Assembly: GCA_043774625.1 (NCBI GenBank) | Contig: JAYVTG010000096.1 | Coordinates: 1 to 64,000, forward strand | From: JAAFIP01 sp043774625 | Lineage (GTDB): Bacteria > Pseudomonadota > Gammaproteobacteria > Burkholderiales > Burkholderiaceae_C | Length of the DNA stretch: 64,000 bases | Direction: 5' to 3' | Shown: in pieces, positions 1-8,495 of the stretch | Numbering within the stretch: position 1 is the first letter of the stretch | Layout: each line of letters starts with the position of its first letter | Made by a program: the position numbers and the translations under genes | Notes under the pieces: model-generated | What the model saw: the letters and a program-made list of their open reading frames with translations, nothing else | What the model was told of the DNA's origin: nothing | The model's database searches: none

Positions 1-106
1 GATGTTCAAATCGAAACCAGACTGAAATGCATAATTTGGCAAGTAAATCATTGACTTACGATGTTCTGATGTGAAAACGTTGGGATACTACTGATTTCAA
101 ATAATT

Positions 107-150
107 AATTTTTTAATTTTTTAATTTTTTAATTTTTTAATTTTTTAATT
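107..150. repeat. AT-rich 8-mer tandem repeat
   Basis: Five complete AATTTTTT units run head to tail from 107 to 146, followed by a partial unit. The tract lies in the gene-free stretch 1-202, downstream of the leftmost gene, which is read on the minus strand. There is no hairpin in front of the T runs, so it does not look like an ordinary terminator. Phased A/T tracts of this kind bend DNA and can change copy number by slippage. I see nothing else in 1-202. Confidence 0.8.
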
Positions 151-202
151 TCTTGGTTTTCTTTTTGCGATTTTCGCGTAACTTTCGCGTTCAAAAAAAT
201 CT

Positions 203-1189
203 TCAAGTCTGCAAAGCAGCCCACATCTCCTTGTCCCGCTCAGCCGTCCAGATACGCGGGTTTGTGATGCCTTTGGCTTCGTCATACGCGCGGCTTACGT
301 CAAAGGGCAGGCAGTGCTCGTAGATGAAGACATGGCCAAAGATGGAGTCCATGCTTTTGCGGGTGTGCGCCATTGCGGCCTTCAAGTCCAGGCCCTGCGC
401 CGCCGCCTCTTTGCCGCATTTGAAAAGCGTTTCCACCCAGCGCTTGGTGTAGTCCAACGCTTTTTCTACATTGGCTGCGCCCTTCATGGCTTGGCCGCGG
501 CCGGGCACAATCGCCTCAGCTTGCAACACGCGCAAGGCTTCCAGTGTTGCCGGCCATTCTTTCAGCTGCGCGTCGCCAGTGTACACACCCGCTTCGTATT
601 CCACCAAGTCACCGCTAAACAGCACCTTCTCGCTGTCTACCCAGGCAATGGTGTCGCCACGCGTGTGGCCAGCGCCGGGATGCCAAATTTCTACCACTAC
701 GCCGCCCAGGTTGATGGACAAACTGCCCTGACGACCCGGTTTGCCATCGCCCACCACCATGCTGGGCCAGGTCAAACCCGGAATGCTCTCACGGCCCATA
801 AACAAACGCGGAAAGCGCTCGATCTCGCTTTGCATGTCTTGCGCGCCGCGCTCGCGAATCAGCTCCAGCGTGCCACGACTTGCTATTATTTCGGTAGCTC
901 CTTGCGCAATGTAGGCGCTGGCTCCCAGCACTCTGACGGCATGGTAATGGGTCAGCAGCACGTATTTGATGGGCTTGCTGGACACTTTGCGAATTTGTTT
1001 GATCAAGTCTTGTGCCATCGCCGGGGTGGCCGTTGCATCACTCACCATAATGTAGTCGTCACCGATGATGACGCCCGAGTTGGGGTCACCTTCGGCGGTG
1101 TAAGCCCAGCAATGTGGGGACAGTTGTTCGAAGGTGATTTTTTTTGCTTGCAGGTCGGCTTGCGATGCAAAGGCTTTGGTGGTGGACAT
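203..1189 (-). CDS. MBL-fold metallo-hydrolase
   Basis: A 328-residue protein of the metallo-beta-lactamase fold. The first metal motif, normally HxHxDH, reads HYHAVR at residues 81-86, so the Asp and third His are missing. The HTRGD motif (175-179) and the SGDLV motif (192-196) are present. I recall relatives in proteobacteria, some annotated near SoxH-like hydrolases, that carry the same HYHAV variant, so the protein may be functional with altered metal binding. There is no signal peptide, so it should be cytoplasmic. Residues near 91-105 (ASAYIAQGATEIIAS) are encoded by a degenerate copy of the dispersed 42-bp repeat. The substrate is unknown. The ATG at 1189 has only a weak ribosome site. 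Confidence 0.8.
   Translation of the reverse strand: MSTTKAFASQADLQAKKITFEQLSPHCWAYTAEGDPNSGVIIGDDYIMVSDATATPAMAQDLIKQIRKVSSKPIKYVLLTHYHAVRVLGASAYIAQGATEIIASRGTLELIRERGAQDMQSEIERFPRLFMGRESIPGLTWPSMVVGDGKPGRQGSLSINLGGVVVEIWHPGAGHTRGDTIAWVDSEKVLFSGDLVEYEAGVYTGDAQLKEWPATLEALRVLQAEAIVPGRGQAMKGAANVEKALDYTKRWVETLFKCGKEAAAQGLDLKAAMAHTRKSMDSIFGHVFIYEHCLPFDVSRAYDEAKGITNPRIWTAERDKEMWAALQT
880..922 (-). repeat. Dispersed 42-bp element, degenerate copy in MBL gene
   Basis: On the minus strand it starts GCCAGCG and contains GCGCAAG, AGCTA and AAATAATAGCAA, about 32 of 43 positions matching the consensus from the other copies by my count. It lies in frame and encodes ASAYIAQGATEIIAS. It could be an old insertion or partly natural coding sequence. 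Confidence 0.5.
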
Positions 1190-1311
1190 GGTGGTTAGGG
1201 TTTTCTTGAGAACGGTGTCGCAGCAACCAGCTGCAAGCTCTGCCTAGTTTAGCAAATGCACCTATATGTAACGTATTACACAAAGGTAAACCAATGCGTT
1301 ACCGCACGAGG

Positions 1312-1812
1312 CTAGCGCCCCAGCAAGCCAAGCAGGCCCTTGTGCGCAAAATCGGCCATGCTGTGCATGGGGCCCATGCCGTCCAGGCGCAGCACATCGG
1401 CTTCGTCGCTCGGGTCTTCCAGGGTGTCAAACTGGCTCAGCACCAGGCTGGGTGGGTAAAAATGCCCACTGCGCTCGCCCACGCGGCGCAATGATTCTTT
1501 GGGTGTAATGTGCAGGTACACAAAACGCACGCTGGGTATGGCCTTGCGAAAAGTGTCGCGGTAACTGCGCTTTAAGGCCGAGCATGCCATGATGCAGCCT
1601 TGCGGGTGCTTGAGCATCTCTTCGCACAGGCTTTGCAGCCAGCCTGCGCGATCTGCATCGTCCAGCGGAATGCCTTCGCGCATTTTGTGCAGATTGGCGT
1701 TGGGGTGAAATTCGTCGCCCTCAATCCACGGCAGGCCGCGCAGCGCACCCAGCTTGCGCGCCAGGGCTGATTTGCCGCAACCGGCCACACCCATCACCAC
1801 AACATGCGTCAT
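1312..1812 (-). CDS. gntK: Gluconokinase
   Basis: A 167-residue kinase that phosphorylates D-gluconate to 6-phosphogluconate with ATP, feeding the Entner-Doudoroff and pentose phosphate routes. The P-loop GVAGCGKS lies at residues 8-15, followed by the family signature GDEFHP and the substrate motif CSALKRSYRD. The length matches the GntK family. I chose the ATG at 1812 because it begins directly with the first beta strand (MTHVVVMG); an upstream in-frame start at 1845 would add 11 residues without homology. It stands alone here, but hexR-zwf and tal-pgi at 36-41 kb act on the same sugar phosphates. Confidence 0.92.
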   Translation of the reverse strand: MTHVVVMGVAGCGKSALARKLGALRGLPWIEGDEFHPNANLHKMREGIPLDDADRAGWLQSLCEEMLKHPQGCIMACSALKRSYRDTFRKAIPSVRFVYLHITPKESLRRVGERSGHFYPPSLVLSQFDTLEDPSDEADVLRLDGMGPMHSMADFAHKGLLGLLGR

Positions 1813-1905
1813 ACACCAAGTGTATGCGAGCGCTTGCAATAGCAAAAGCGCATAAGCGTCAGTTATGCAACACTTGGTTGTTCACTTTTGCGAATATTCG
1901 AAGCA

Positions 1906-2718
1906 TCAATAACTTAAACTGGCTTTGTCAGCGCTGCGGCCCGCGCAGGCATTGTCTTTCAACGCCTTGGTCAGCACCGATGTGATGACGCTGGCGAAGT
2001 AACTGGCACCCCAAGCGGCGTAGCGTGCCTCGTCCTCCGGGGTAAGCGCCAACACACCTGCGCATTTGCCTGTAGAAGCAATACCGCGCACGGCTTTTTC
2101 TATGGCGGCCTGCACTTCGGGCGCGTAAAAGTTGTTCTCAAAACCCATGCTATGGGCCAGGTCGTTCGGGCCTATAAAAACCGCGTCCACGCCGTCTACT
2201 GCAGCAATATCTGCGGCTGCGTTCACCGCTTCCATCGTCTCGATCATGACTACCAGCACAATATCGTTATTGCTTCTGGCGTCATGGGCTGCACCACCAA
2301 ATGCGCCATAACCAGCGGCCCGCACCGAATAGGCGCAGCCGCGTTCACCACTCACCCCTTTGAAGCCTGTAGCGCGCGGGTAGCGCACCTTGTTCACTAC
2401 GGCTTTGGCATGCGCCGCATTCTGCACCATGGGAATTTGCAGGCCACTGGTGCCGGTGTCTAGCGTGCGGGCAATGTCATGCTCCATGCAACGCACCAGG
2501 GCGGGCATGCCTGCGGCGCGGGCGGCGCGCAGCATGTTCTCGGTCGTCTCCAAGTTGGCACTGCCGTGCTCGTTGTCGATGATGGTGAAATCATAGCCTG
2601 CATAGGCGGTCATCTCTACCAGGGCGGGCGAAGCCAGGCCATTGAACAGGCCGCGCATAGGGGTGCGCGCTTTGATCATGTCGATCAGTGCTTTGTCGAT
2701 GGGGTGTTGTATCGTCAT
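1906..2718 (-). CDS. HpcH/HpaI family aldolase
   Basis: A 270-residue class II pyruvate aldolase of the HpcH/HpaI family (4-hydroxy-2-oxoheptanedioate or 2-keto-3-deoxy-rhamnonate aldolase type). The general-base His sits in DNEHG, and the metal-binding Glu and Asp in MIETMEAV and IGPNDLAH. These enzymes cleave 2-keto-3-deoxy acids to pyruvate and an aldehyde with a divalent metal; the exact substrate cannot be read here. The ATG at 2718 has GGAA about 9 bases upstream; a GTG at 2730 is a weaker alternative. The start lies 2 bases after the stop of the MetE-like stub, so the two were once translationally coupled. Confidence 0.85.
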   Translation of the reverse strand: MTIQHPIDKALIDMIKARTPMRGLFNGLASPALVEMTAYAGYDFTIIDNEHGSANLETTENMLRAARAAGMPALVRCMEHDIARTLDTGTSGLQIPMVQNAAHAKAVVNKVRYPRATGFKGVSGERGCAYSVRAAGYGAFGGAAHDARSNNDIVLVVMIETMEAVNAAADIAAVDGVDAVFIGPNDLAHSMGFENNFYAPEVQAAIEKAVRGIASTGKCAGVLALTPEDEARYAAWGASYFASVITSVLTKALKDNACAGRSADKASLSY

Positions 2719-2720
2719 AT

Positions 2721-2960
2721 TTATTTCCACAATACGGCGCTGGCGATGGTTGCGCCTTCAGCCATGCTGTGAAGTTTCGCATAAGCGATAGGCGGATGTA
2801 CCGCACCAAAACCCGCGAATGTGCCAAAACCACAGTCGGTGCCCGCCATCACCCGATCACGGCCTACGATATTGGCGTATTGCAGCAAGCGCTGGGCTAC
2901 CAGGCGTGGGTGCTCAATAAAGTTGCTGGTCGAGTCAAGCAGGCCTGGGCACAAAATTTA
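2721..2960 (-). pseudogene. C-terminal stub of a MetE-like methionine synthase
   Basis: The last 75 or so residues of a cobalamin-independent methionine synthase II-like protein remain. Recognisable pieces are PGLLDSTSNFIEHPRLVAQR, GRDRVMAGTDCGFGTFAGFG and the C-terminal EGATIAS. The metal-binding Cys of the family is in GTDCGFGT. Homology stops near 2950, and an in-frame TAA follows at 2958-2960, exactly against the inverted-repeat element that begins at 2961. The catalytic N-terminal portion is absent from the window, so the gene is dead. It formerly preceded the HpcH/HpaI aldolase. Confidence 0.85.
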
Positions 2961-3099
2961 CCTGATTAGTGACTTGCCTCAGACAGGCGCCAGAAGTCGG
3001 AAATTTCATCCCTTTGGGAAGCAAATGTAAAAAAAAGCTGCTGGTTTAACCATGTTTCAGCGATCCGATAGCCTCATCTGAGGCAAGTCACTAATCAGG
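2961..3099. mobile_element. MITE-like element with 23-bp terminal inverted repeats
   Basis: A perfect 23-bp inverted repeat bounds the element: CCTGATTAGTGACTTGCCTC plus AGA at 2961-2983, and its exact complement at 3077-3099. The total length is 139 bp and there is no coding capacity. The left end abuts the broken MetE-like gene and the right end abuts another repeat (3100-3155). I see no clear target-site duplication, though the flanks TTTA and AAAA extend the symmetry slightly. It fits a non-autonomous transposon derivative; the parent transposase is not in the window. Confidence 0.65.
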
Positions 3100-3155
3100 A
3101 AAACTTTTTGCAGCGCCTACCCCGAGCGCGGCGCTCGCCCGCCAACTATGCGTAT
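3100..3155 (+). repeat. Intergenic repeat shared with 35615-35668
   Basis: The stretch AAAACTTTTTGCAGCGC, then TACCCCGAGCGCGGCGCTCG, then CCC-CCAACT recurs almost unchanged at 35615-35668. It contains the palindrome GAGCGCGGCGCTC. The rest of 3156-3239 holds no gene. Confidence 0.75.
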
Positions 3156-3239
3156 TCACCTGAGCACGACACAAGTCCACTAACTGGCGTATTCCTCTAC
3201 GAGCCCAACTGAATTTACCAAACAGTAGCCGGGGATAAA

Positions 3240-4598
3240 TCAGCTAGTGCGCAGCAAACCGTCCAGGCGCGCATCCCAGTTGGTTGCGGGCAACAGATTG
3301 GCCATGGAGCTGTCCTTCATGGCAAACGTGGCACGCAGCACCTGGGCCAACACGGCCCGGTAGTCGTGGTGCGCAGGCAGGTCGCGATTCTCGTTCAGGT
3401 TGGCTTTTGCCAGCCCTGTCCATTGGCCGTACCATCTGCCTCCGTTCACTCGGTTACCCACCAGCCACATCGCATTGCCAAAGCCGTGGTCGGTGCCCTT
3501 GGTGCCATTTTCTGCACTGGTGCGGCCAAACTCACTCATCACCACAATCGTATCGCCGGGTTCACTAAATTCCTGACGCAGCTGCGCAATGCCCAATGCC
3601 AGGCTGCTCAAATTGTTTGCCAACTGGCCCGTCACATTGCCTTGGTTTACATGGGTGTCCCAGCCACCGGCAGACAGAAAACCGATGCGCAGGCTGCGCT
3701 CTGTGCGCATCAACACACCCAGATGCTGCGCATCTAGTTGTAGGCCCAGCGGGTCGGGTGCACCGTTGCTGGCGGTCAGCATTTGGGCGTTTTGTGCCTG
3801 TGGGCTTTTGGGTGTGCCATCTTTGTCCAGATTGCTCGCCATCATGCGCTTCTTCTCACGCACCGTGTCTTCGCGCATTGACTTGTCATTGCTCAGCTCT
3901 TGCGCGCTTTGCATGCGGCTTCCCGCACCTTGGCGAAAAGCCACGCTGAGTTTGTCGTTGCCGTTGTACATGTCCATCAGGGCCTGACGGGTTTTTTCAT
4001 TTTCCAGCACGCCTGTGCGCTCTGCAGCCTGGCCACGTGGAATCAACCTGACGTTGGCACTGCCAGCCAGGATGGTGGGGTTGGCTTCACCCACGCCCAG
4101 TGCGGCGGTGGTGCTGGCGGCCAGGTCACCAGACAGCTTGTTCAGCCAACCCGATGCATTGCTGGTTTTACCCACTTGCGCAATTTCCATGGAGTATTGC
4201 GCGTCAAAATGCGAACGGTTGGGTAAGGGCAAACCAGCGGCGGGAACGAAGCTGAGCACGCCTTGCTGCCACAGCGGCAAGAGCGGGCTGAGCGACGGGT
4301 GCATAGCAAAGGTGTCGTCCAGCTTGATGGACGTTTGCGCACTTCCGTCTGGCGCAGCAACGGCTATGTTGGGGCGAATGGCGTAATAGTCTTTGTCGGC
4401 ATGGGGTACAAAGGCCGACAAGCCATCGTACGCACCACGCAGAAAGACGACGACAAGGCGGCCGTCTTTGCCCGTCGCGCCAGGGGATGCTTGCGCCCAG
4501 ACCCGTGGCATGGTGCCCAAACTCATTCCCAAACCGCTGGCACCTGCCAGTAAACGCAAAGCTTCGCGGCGTGTAGGTGTAGGTGTTGGTGTGTACAT
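3240..4598 (-). CDS. DUF1501 family secreted protein
   Basis: A 452-residue protein of the DUF1501 family, related in fold to alkaline phosphatase/sulfatase enzymes. The N-terminus carries a twin-arginine type signal (TRREALRLLAG around residues 8-18, then a hydrophobic stretch and WAQA cleavage site), so export by Tat is likely. The family motifs VVVFLRGAYDGLS, GLPLPNRSHFDAQ and VVMSEFGRTSAENG are intact. AAGGAG stands 6 bases before the ATG. It lies 11 bases after the DUF1800 gene on the same strand; these two families are almost always neighbours. Their joint substrate is unknown. Confidence 0.9.
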   Translation of the reverse strand: MYTPTPTPTRREALRLLAGASGLGMSLGTMPRVWAQASPGATGKDGRLVVVFLRGAYDGLSAFVPHADKDYYAIRPNIAVAAPDGSAQTSIKLDDTFAMHPSLSPLLPLWQQGVLSFVPAAGLPLPNRSHFDAQYSMEIAQVGKTSNASGWLNKLSGDLAASTTAALGVGEANPTILAGSANVRLIPRGQAAERTGVLENEKTRQALMDMYNGNDKLSVAFRQGAGSRMQSAQELSNDKSMREDTVREKKRMMASNLDKDGTPKSPQAQNAQMLTASNGAPDPLGLQLDAQHLGVLMRTERSLRIGFLSAGGWDTHVNQGNVTGQLANNLSSLALGIAQLRQEFSEPGDTIVVMSEFGRTSAENGTKGTDHGFGNAMWLVGNRVNGGRWYGQWTGLAKANLNENRDLPAHHDYRAVLAQVLRATFAMKDSSMANLLPATNWDARLDGLLRTS

Positions 4599-4609
4599 GG
4601 TGTTGCTCC

Positions 4610-6070
4610 TTATTTGTTCATAAAGTCCGGGCTGGCCAGCATGAGGCCGGTGCGCATTTGTGGGGCTTCAATCGCCACACGGTCACGGGTAGTGCTGCTC
4701 AGAAAAGGCAATAAATACAGCGGCTCGGCCATGCGCGATGCCATGCCCAGCACATAGTCTGCGCGCCGTGTTAGCGCCTCCGGCGCAAGCCAGGTGGCTG
4801 CGTCTGTCTTGTAACCATCGGGTGTTTGCCAGCCATGTATACCCTGGCCAGCCTGGTTTAAAAAACCCAAGCTTTGGTTTAGGTCGCGTTTATCTTTGAT
4901 GCCACCCGCAGCGGTGAGGGTGGAGCAGGCAAAGTCCATCGGGGTTTTGAAGAGCTGGTTGCTGGAAGCCCAAAATTCTGGTGATTCCACCAGTACGCGC
5001 ATCACTGCACGAATGTCACCTTGAGTGGACAGAAAGGTTTTGCTCAAACTGTCTACCAATACTTGTGATGGTTTATCTGCTACAAAAAAGCTAGCTAGCC
5101 GCGCAGATATACGCTGGGCTGTTGCAGGTTGGTGCGCCAAAAACCGGATGGCTTCCTCACCTTCAGCCAAGCCTTTATTGTTGTACTGCACACCCAACAG
5201 GGTTTTGCTGCCTTTGTCATGCAGCCGCTCGGCAAATTTGAAACTCTCGCCAGCAGGAATGTCTACCGTCCAGCCAGTCAGAATGCGCGCCAGTTCGCGC
5301 ACATCGTTTTGGGTATAGCCGCTGTTCACACCCAGGGTGTGCAGCTCCATCAGCTCGCGCGCGTAGTTTTCATTCAAACCCCTGCTGTTGCTTTGCGCTT
5401 GGTCCAGATAAAACAGCATGGCCGGATGTTTGGCACTGGCCATCAACAGGTCTTCAAACTTACCCAGTGCGTTGGCGCGAATCACGTGCACTGCGTAGTT
5501 GCCCACAAAGGGGCGTACCGGGCCTTTGCCTACAAATACATTCAAGTGGTTGAACCAAAACTCCGTCATGCGGGCCAGCAAGGGGTTTTCAATGCCGGGG
5601 TTGCTGCAAGCTGTCAAGCGCCAGGCGGCGGCGCTTTGTTGCATGTCACGGCTGAAATTCTCGGGGTCTTGCATAACGGCAGGTGCAGCAACAGCCGATG
5701 CAGCGGCCATAGCGGGTTTTGCTTCAGCCTGGCGCATGTTTTTGCGCGCTTCGCGTTCAGCATGAAAGTCACGTACCAAGTCATTCACGGGTACGCCGAT
5801 GCGCGCATATTCTGCCGGAATGTGGGGCGGGCGTTTGCTGGCGTCATATGCAGCATCGATTTGCAGCAAAGCCCAGGCCTTGGGGTCGCTGAGAGCAGCT
5901 TGTGCGATGGCTGCATTGGGGCCATAACCCAGGCGGGACGTAGCGCGCCAGGTGCTCTGGGTTTCGCTACTGCTGCTGGTCTGGGCCCAGGCGCTGCCAG
6001 TGGGGTATGCCAGGGCGAACGCCAGGCACAGCGCAATAGGGTTGACGCGCATGCGGTGAAGGCTTTGCAT
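4610..6070 (-). CDS. DUF1800 family secreted protein
   Basis: A 486-residue DUF1800 protein with a Sec signal peptide (residues 1-29, cleavage near AWAQ). Family features include the RLGYGP motif near the mature N-terminus, MTEFWFNHLNVF, and NENYARELMELHTLGVNSGYTQ. The function is unknown. It is the first gene of a two-gene operon with the DUF1501 protein. The start has GGAG about 6 bases upstream. Residues encoded by 5078-5119 (AQRISARLASFFVAD) derive from a degenerate copy of the dispersed 42-bp element without breaking the frame. Confidence 0.9.
   Translation of the reverse strand: MQSLHRMRVNPIALCLAFALAYPTGSAWAQTSSSSETQSTWRATSRLGYGPNAAIAQAALSDPKAWALLQIDAAYDASKRPPHIPAEYARIGVPVNDLVRDFHAEREARKNMRQAEAKPAMAAASAVAAPAVMQDPENFSRDMQQSAAAWRLTACSNPGIENPLLARMTEFWFNHLNVFVGKGPVRPFVGNYAVHVIRANALGKFEDLLMASAKHPAMLFYLDQAQSNSRGLNENYARELMELHTLGVNSGYTQNDVRELARILTGWTVDIPAGESFKFAERLHDKGSKTLLGVQYNNKGLAEGEEAIRFLAHQPATAQRISARLASFFVADKPSQVLVDSLSKTFLSTQGDIRAVMRVLVESPEFWASSNQLFKTPMDFACSTLTAAGGIKDKRDLNQSLGFLNQAGQGIHGWQTPDGYKTDAATWLAPEALTRRADYVLGMASRMAEPLYLLPFLSSTTRDRVAIEAPQMRTGLMLASPDFMNK
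5078..5119 (-). repeat. Dispersed 42-bp element, degenerate copy in DUF1800 gene
   Basis: The plus strand reads TGCTACAAAAAAGCTAGCTA then GCCGCGCAGATATACGCTGG, resembling the reverse complement of the consensus (TGCTACATTTTTAATAGCTG, CTTGCGCATATTCTACGCTGG). It is in frame with the host gene, in the same frame as five other genic copies. Confidence 0.5.
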
Positions 6071-6224
6071 AGTGCTCTCCTGCTCTTCAAGGGAGTTGGT
6101 GTTGTCTCGTTGTGCACTATTTAACGCCAGGACCCACGCTTTGGTTGTCAGCTTTACACAGCTTTATTGAATATTTGCACAAGCCTCACCCAACAGGTCA
6201 GCACGCCATACTATTGCTTACACA

Positions 6225-6264
6225 CTGTCATTTTTTTGTCGTGCCTTCGTCATATCCTTGTCAT
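6225..6264 (+). promoter_or_regulatory. Tandem double PHO box
   Basis: Four direct repeats are spaced exactly 11 bp apart: CTGTCAT (6225), TTGTCGT (6236), TCGTCAT (6247) and TTGTCAT (6258). This is the architecture bound by two PhoB dimers. It sits 41 bp before the glycerophosphodiesterase ATG, so that gene should be induced by phosphate starvation. The rest of the divergent region 6071-6304 shows nothing else definite. Confidence 0.85.
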
Positions 6265-6304
6265 CACAGGGAGACAAAGTGTAAGTTTTAAAGGAAAAAA
6301 TAAC

Positions 6305-7546
6305 ATGACTTTTCATATGCTCCGAAACTCAACAACATCAACCAAAGCTTGGCACCTGCGCTGGATGATCGTCATATCGGCAGCAAGCCTACTCAGTCTT
6401 ACAGCATGCACAACGGGTGGAGTCAGGCCAGGCTCAGCATTCAAAACCCTGAATAATCAAGCCCCTCTGGTAGTAGCCCACCGTGGCGCATCTGGTCACT
6501 TACCTGAACATACGCTAGAAGCCTATTCGCTAGCTATCGAGATGGGTGCCGACGTGATCGAACCTGATTTGATTGCGACCAAAGACCATGTGCTGATCGC
6601 GCGTCACGACCCTAACTTGGCGGGCAGCACGGATGTAGCGAACCGTCCAGAATTTGCCAGTCGCAAAAAGAAGTCCATGGTAGATGGTGAGGCTCAGGAG
6701 GGCTGGTTTGCCAGTGACTTTACCTTGGCCGAAATCAAGACATTGGGTGCCACTATTACCGATGCAGAGCGGCCTCAGCAGTTCAATGGCAAATACAAAG
6801 TGGCGACCTTTGACGAAATTGTGAACTTGGCCAAAACCAGCAGCGCCAAACTGGGTCGTACGATTGCCGTGTACCCCGAAACCAAAAACCCCAGCTACCA
6901 CCGCAACCTGGGCTTGCCGCTAGAAGACAAGCTAATCAGTGCCATCAATGCAGCAGGCTGGAACAGCAAGACAGCGCCGATCTTTGTGCAAAGCTTTGAA
7001 CCGGGCAGCCTGAAGTACATGCGCAGCAAAGGTTTGAATACCCGCATGGTGCAGTTGATAGACGCAGACGACTATGACTTTGCAACTAGCAAGCTGACCT
7101 TTGCCCTGCCCAGCGATCGGCCGTATGACTGGACCTTAGCAGGAGACAAACGCATGTTCGATGTCATGGTGACACCTGCTGGCTTGGCAGAAATCAAAAC
7201 CTATGCCGATGGCATCGGCCCCTGGAAGCCGTACATTGTGCCTGCCACTATTGCCTTGGGTGCAGACGGCAAGCCGCGTGATGTGAATAGCGATGGCAAA
7301 GTGAATCTGATGGACTCTACAACACAGGCGGCTACCAGCCTGGTGGCCGATGCACACAAGGCCGGTTTGTTTGTGCACGCTTATACCTTTCGCAACGAGC
7401 AGCGTCGCTTGAGCCTGAACTACAACAAAGACCCGAAAGCCGAATACCTTTTGTTCTACCGCTTGGGTGTGGACGGTGTGTTCAGTGACTTTCCAGACAC
7501 GGCTGTTGAAGCGCGAAAAGCCTATTTGAAAGAGCTGGTGAAGTAG
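6305..7546 (+). CDS. Lipoprotein glycerophosphodiester phosphodiesterase
   Basis: A 413-residue GDPD-family enzyme that hydrolyses glycerophosphodiesters to glycerol 3-phosphate and an alcohol. The catalytic signature HRGASGHLPEHT and the metal-binding EPDL are present, plus a C-terminal HAYTFR and DGVFSDFPDT. A signal ending in the lipobox LTAC (near residue 35) predicts a membrane-anchored periplasmic lipoprotein. A DVNSDGKVNLMD segment resembles an EF-hand loop and may bind calcium, as in GlpQ. I chose ATG 6305, which has AAGGA at the right distance; an in-frame ATG at 6167 would include the PHO boxes. Upstream PHO boxes link it to phosphate scavenging. Confidence 0.9.
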   Translation: MTFHMLRNSTTSTKAWHLRWMIVISAASLLSLTACTTGGVRPGSAFKTLNNQAPLVVAHRGASGHLPEHTLEAYSLAIEMGADVIEPDLIATKDHVLIARHDPNLAGSTDVANRPEFASRKKKSMVDGEAQEGWFASDFTLAEIKTLGATITDAERPQQFNGKYKVATFDEIVNLAKTSSAKLGRTIAVYPETKNPSYHRNLGLPLEDKLISAINAAGWNSKTAPIFVQSFEPGSLKYMRSKGLNTRMVQLIDADDYDFATSKLTFALPSDRPYDWTLAGDKRMFDVMVTPAGLAEIKTYADGIGPWKPYIVPATIALGADGKPRDVNSDGKVNLMDSTTQAATSLVADAHKAGLFVHAYTFRNEQRRLSLNYNKDPKAEYLLFYRLGVDGVFSDFPDTAVEARKAYLKELVK

Positions 7547-7589
7547 ACCATTCGCCTGTGCGTTGGCCTTTTGAAGCTGCGTAGCAGTC

Positions 7590-8495
7590 TCAGGTTTTGT
7601 GCAGATTGCTGATGCCGCTTTCCACATGCCCGGCAGGCACATGGTCGGCGGCTGATTCGACGTGGCCTGTTTGGTCGTCGAAGAAAAAGTCGGGTTCAAA
7701 TTCGCGCAAAAACGCACCTTTGTCCAGGCCACCCAAAAACATGGCCTGGTCTACTTCAATGTTCCAGTCCATCAGTGTTCGGATGGCACGTTCATGTGCT
7801 GGGGCGCTGCGTGCCGTGACCAAGGCGGTGCGAATACGCATGCCGGGGGTACTGGTTTGCTGCAGCAGGTGCAAGGCTTCCAGTAAAGGCTTGAAGGGGC
7901 CGGGGGGGAGCGGCAGCGCAGCCTTTTTTGTTTCGTGTTTTTGAAAAGCTGACAGACCCGACTTTTGGTACACGCGCTCGGCCTCGTCGCTAAAAAGCAC
8001 GGCATCACCGTCAAAGGCAATACGCACCTCATGCGGGTAATGGTCGCCAGCGCGCACAGAGCGGGTCGCCACCGTCGCAGCTGCAAAGCCGTTGTTCAAG
8101 GCAGAGCGCACGTCTTCGGACTTGGCAGACAAAAACAGGTTGGCATTCAAGGGGCGCAGATAGCGCCAGGGTGATTCACCGCGCGTGAAGGTGCAGCGCA
8201 CGATGGGCAGCTTGTAGTGCTCCGCGCTACGCATCACACGCAGGCCGCTGACCGGGTCGTTGCGAGAGAGGATGACCACTTCTACCCGTTGCGTCTCGGG
8301 GTTATTGAAGGCCAGCAATTTTTTGACCAGTGAAAACGCGACGCCCGGCTTGGCCGGTTGCTCCACACGGTCTAGCTGCATGCGCATATAGGCTTTGTCG
8401 TCGCCCTGCTCAAACACCTGGTTTTCTTCTTCAAAGTCAAACAGCGCGCGCGATGAAATGGCGACAACGAGTTTGCCTTGCAAAGAGGTTGCCAT
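7590..8495 (-). CDS. Cytosolic 5'-nucleotidase (PF06189 type)
   Basis: A 301-residue protein matching the 5'-nucleotidase family related to animal cytosolic 5'-nucleotidase I. Landmarks are LVVAISSRALFDFEEEN at the start, VVILSRNDPVSGLRVMRS, IAFDGDAVLFSDEAERVYQ (the DxD-like acidic motif) and the C-terminal FFDDQTGHVESA. It would dephosphorylate nucleoside monophosphates in the cytoplasm. Its ATG follows directly on the gspF stop codon (TAAATG), so it is translated as the last gene of the type II secretion operon, with which it has no obvious functional link. Confidence 0.82.
   Translation of the reverse strand: MATSLQGKLVVAISSRALFDFEEENQVFEQGDDKAYMRMQLDRVEQPAKPGVAFSLVKKLLAFNNPETQRVEVVILSRNDPVSGLRVMRSAEHYKLPIVRCTFTRGESPWRYLRPLNANLFLSAKSEDVRSALNNGFAAATVATRSVRAGDHYPHEVRIAFDGDAVLFSDEAERVYQKSGLSAFQKHETKKAALPLPPGPFKPLLEALHLLQQTSTPGMRIRTALVTARSAPAHERAIRTLMDWNIEVDQAMFLGGLDKGAFLREFEPDFFFDDQTGHVESAADHVPAGHVESGISNLHKT

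Noticed and set aside
1833..1870. Possible element upstream of gntK
   Set aside because: Contains TATGCGAGCGCTTGCAATAGC but in a scrambled order.
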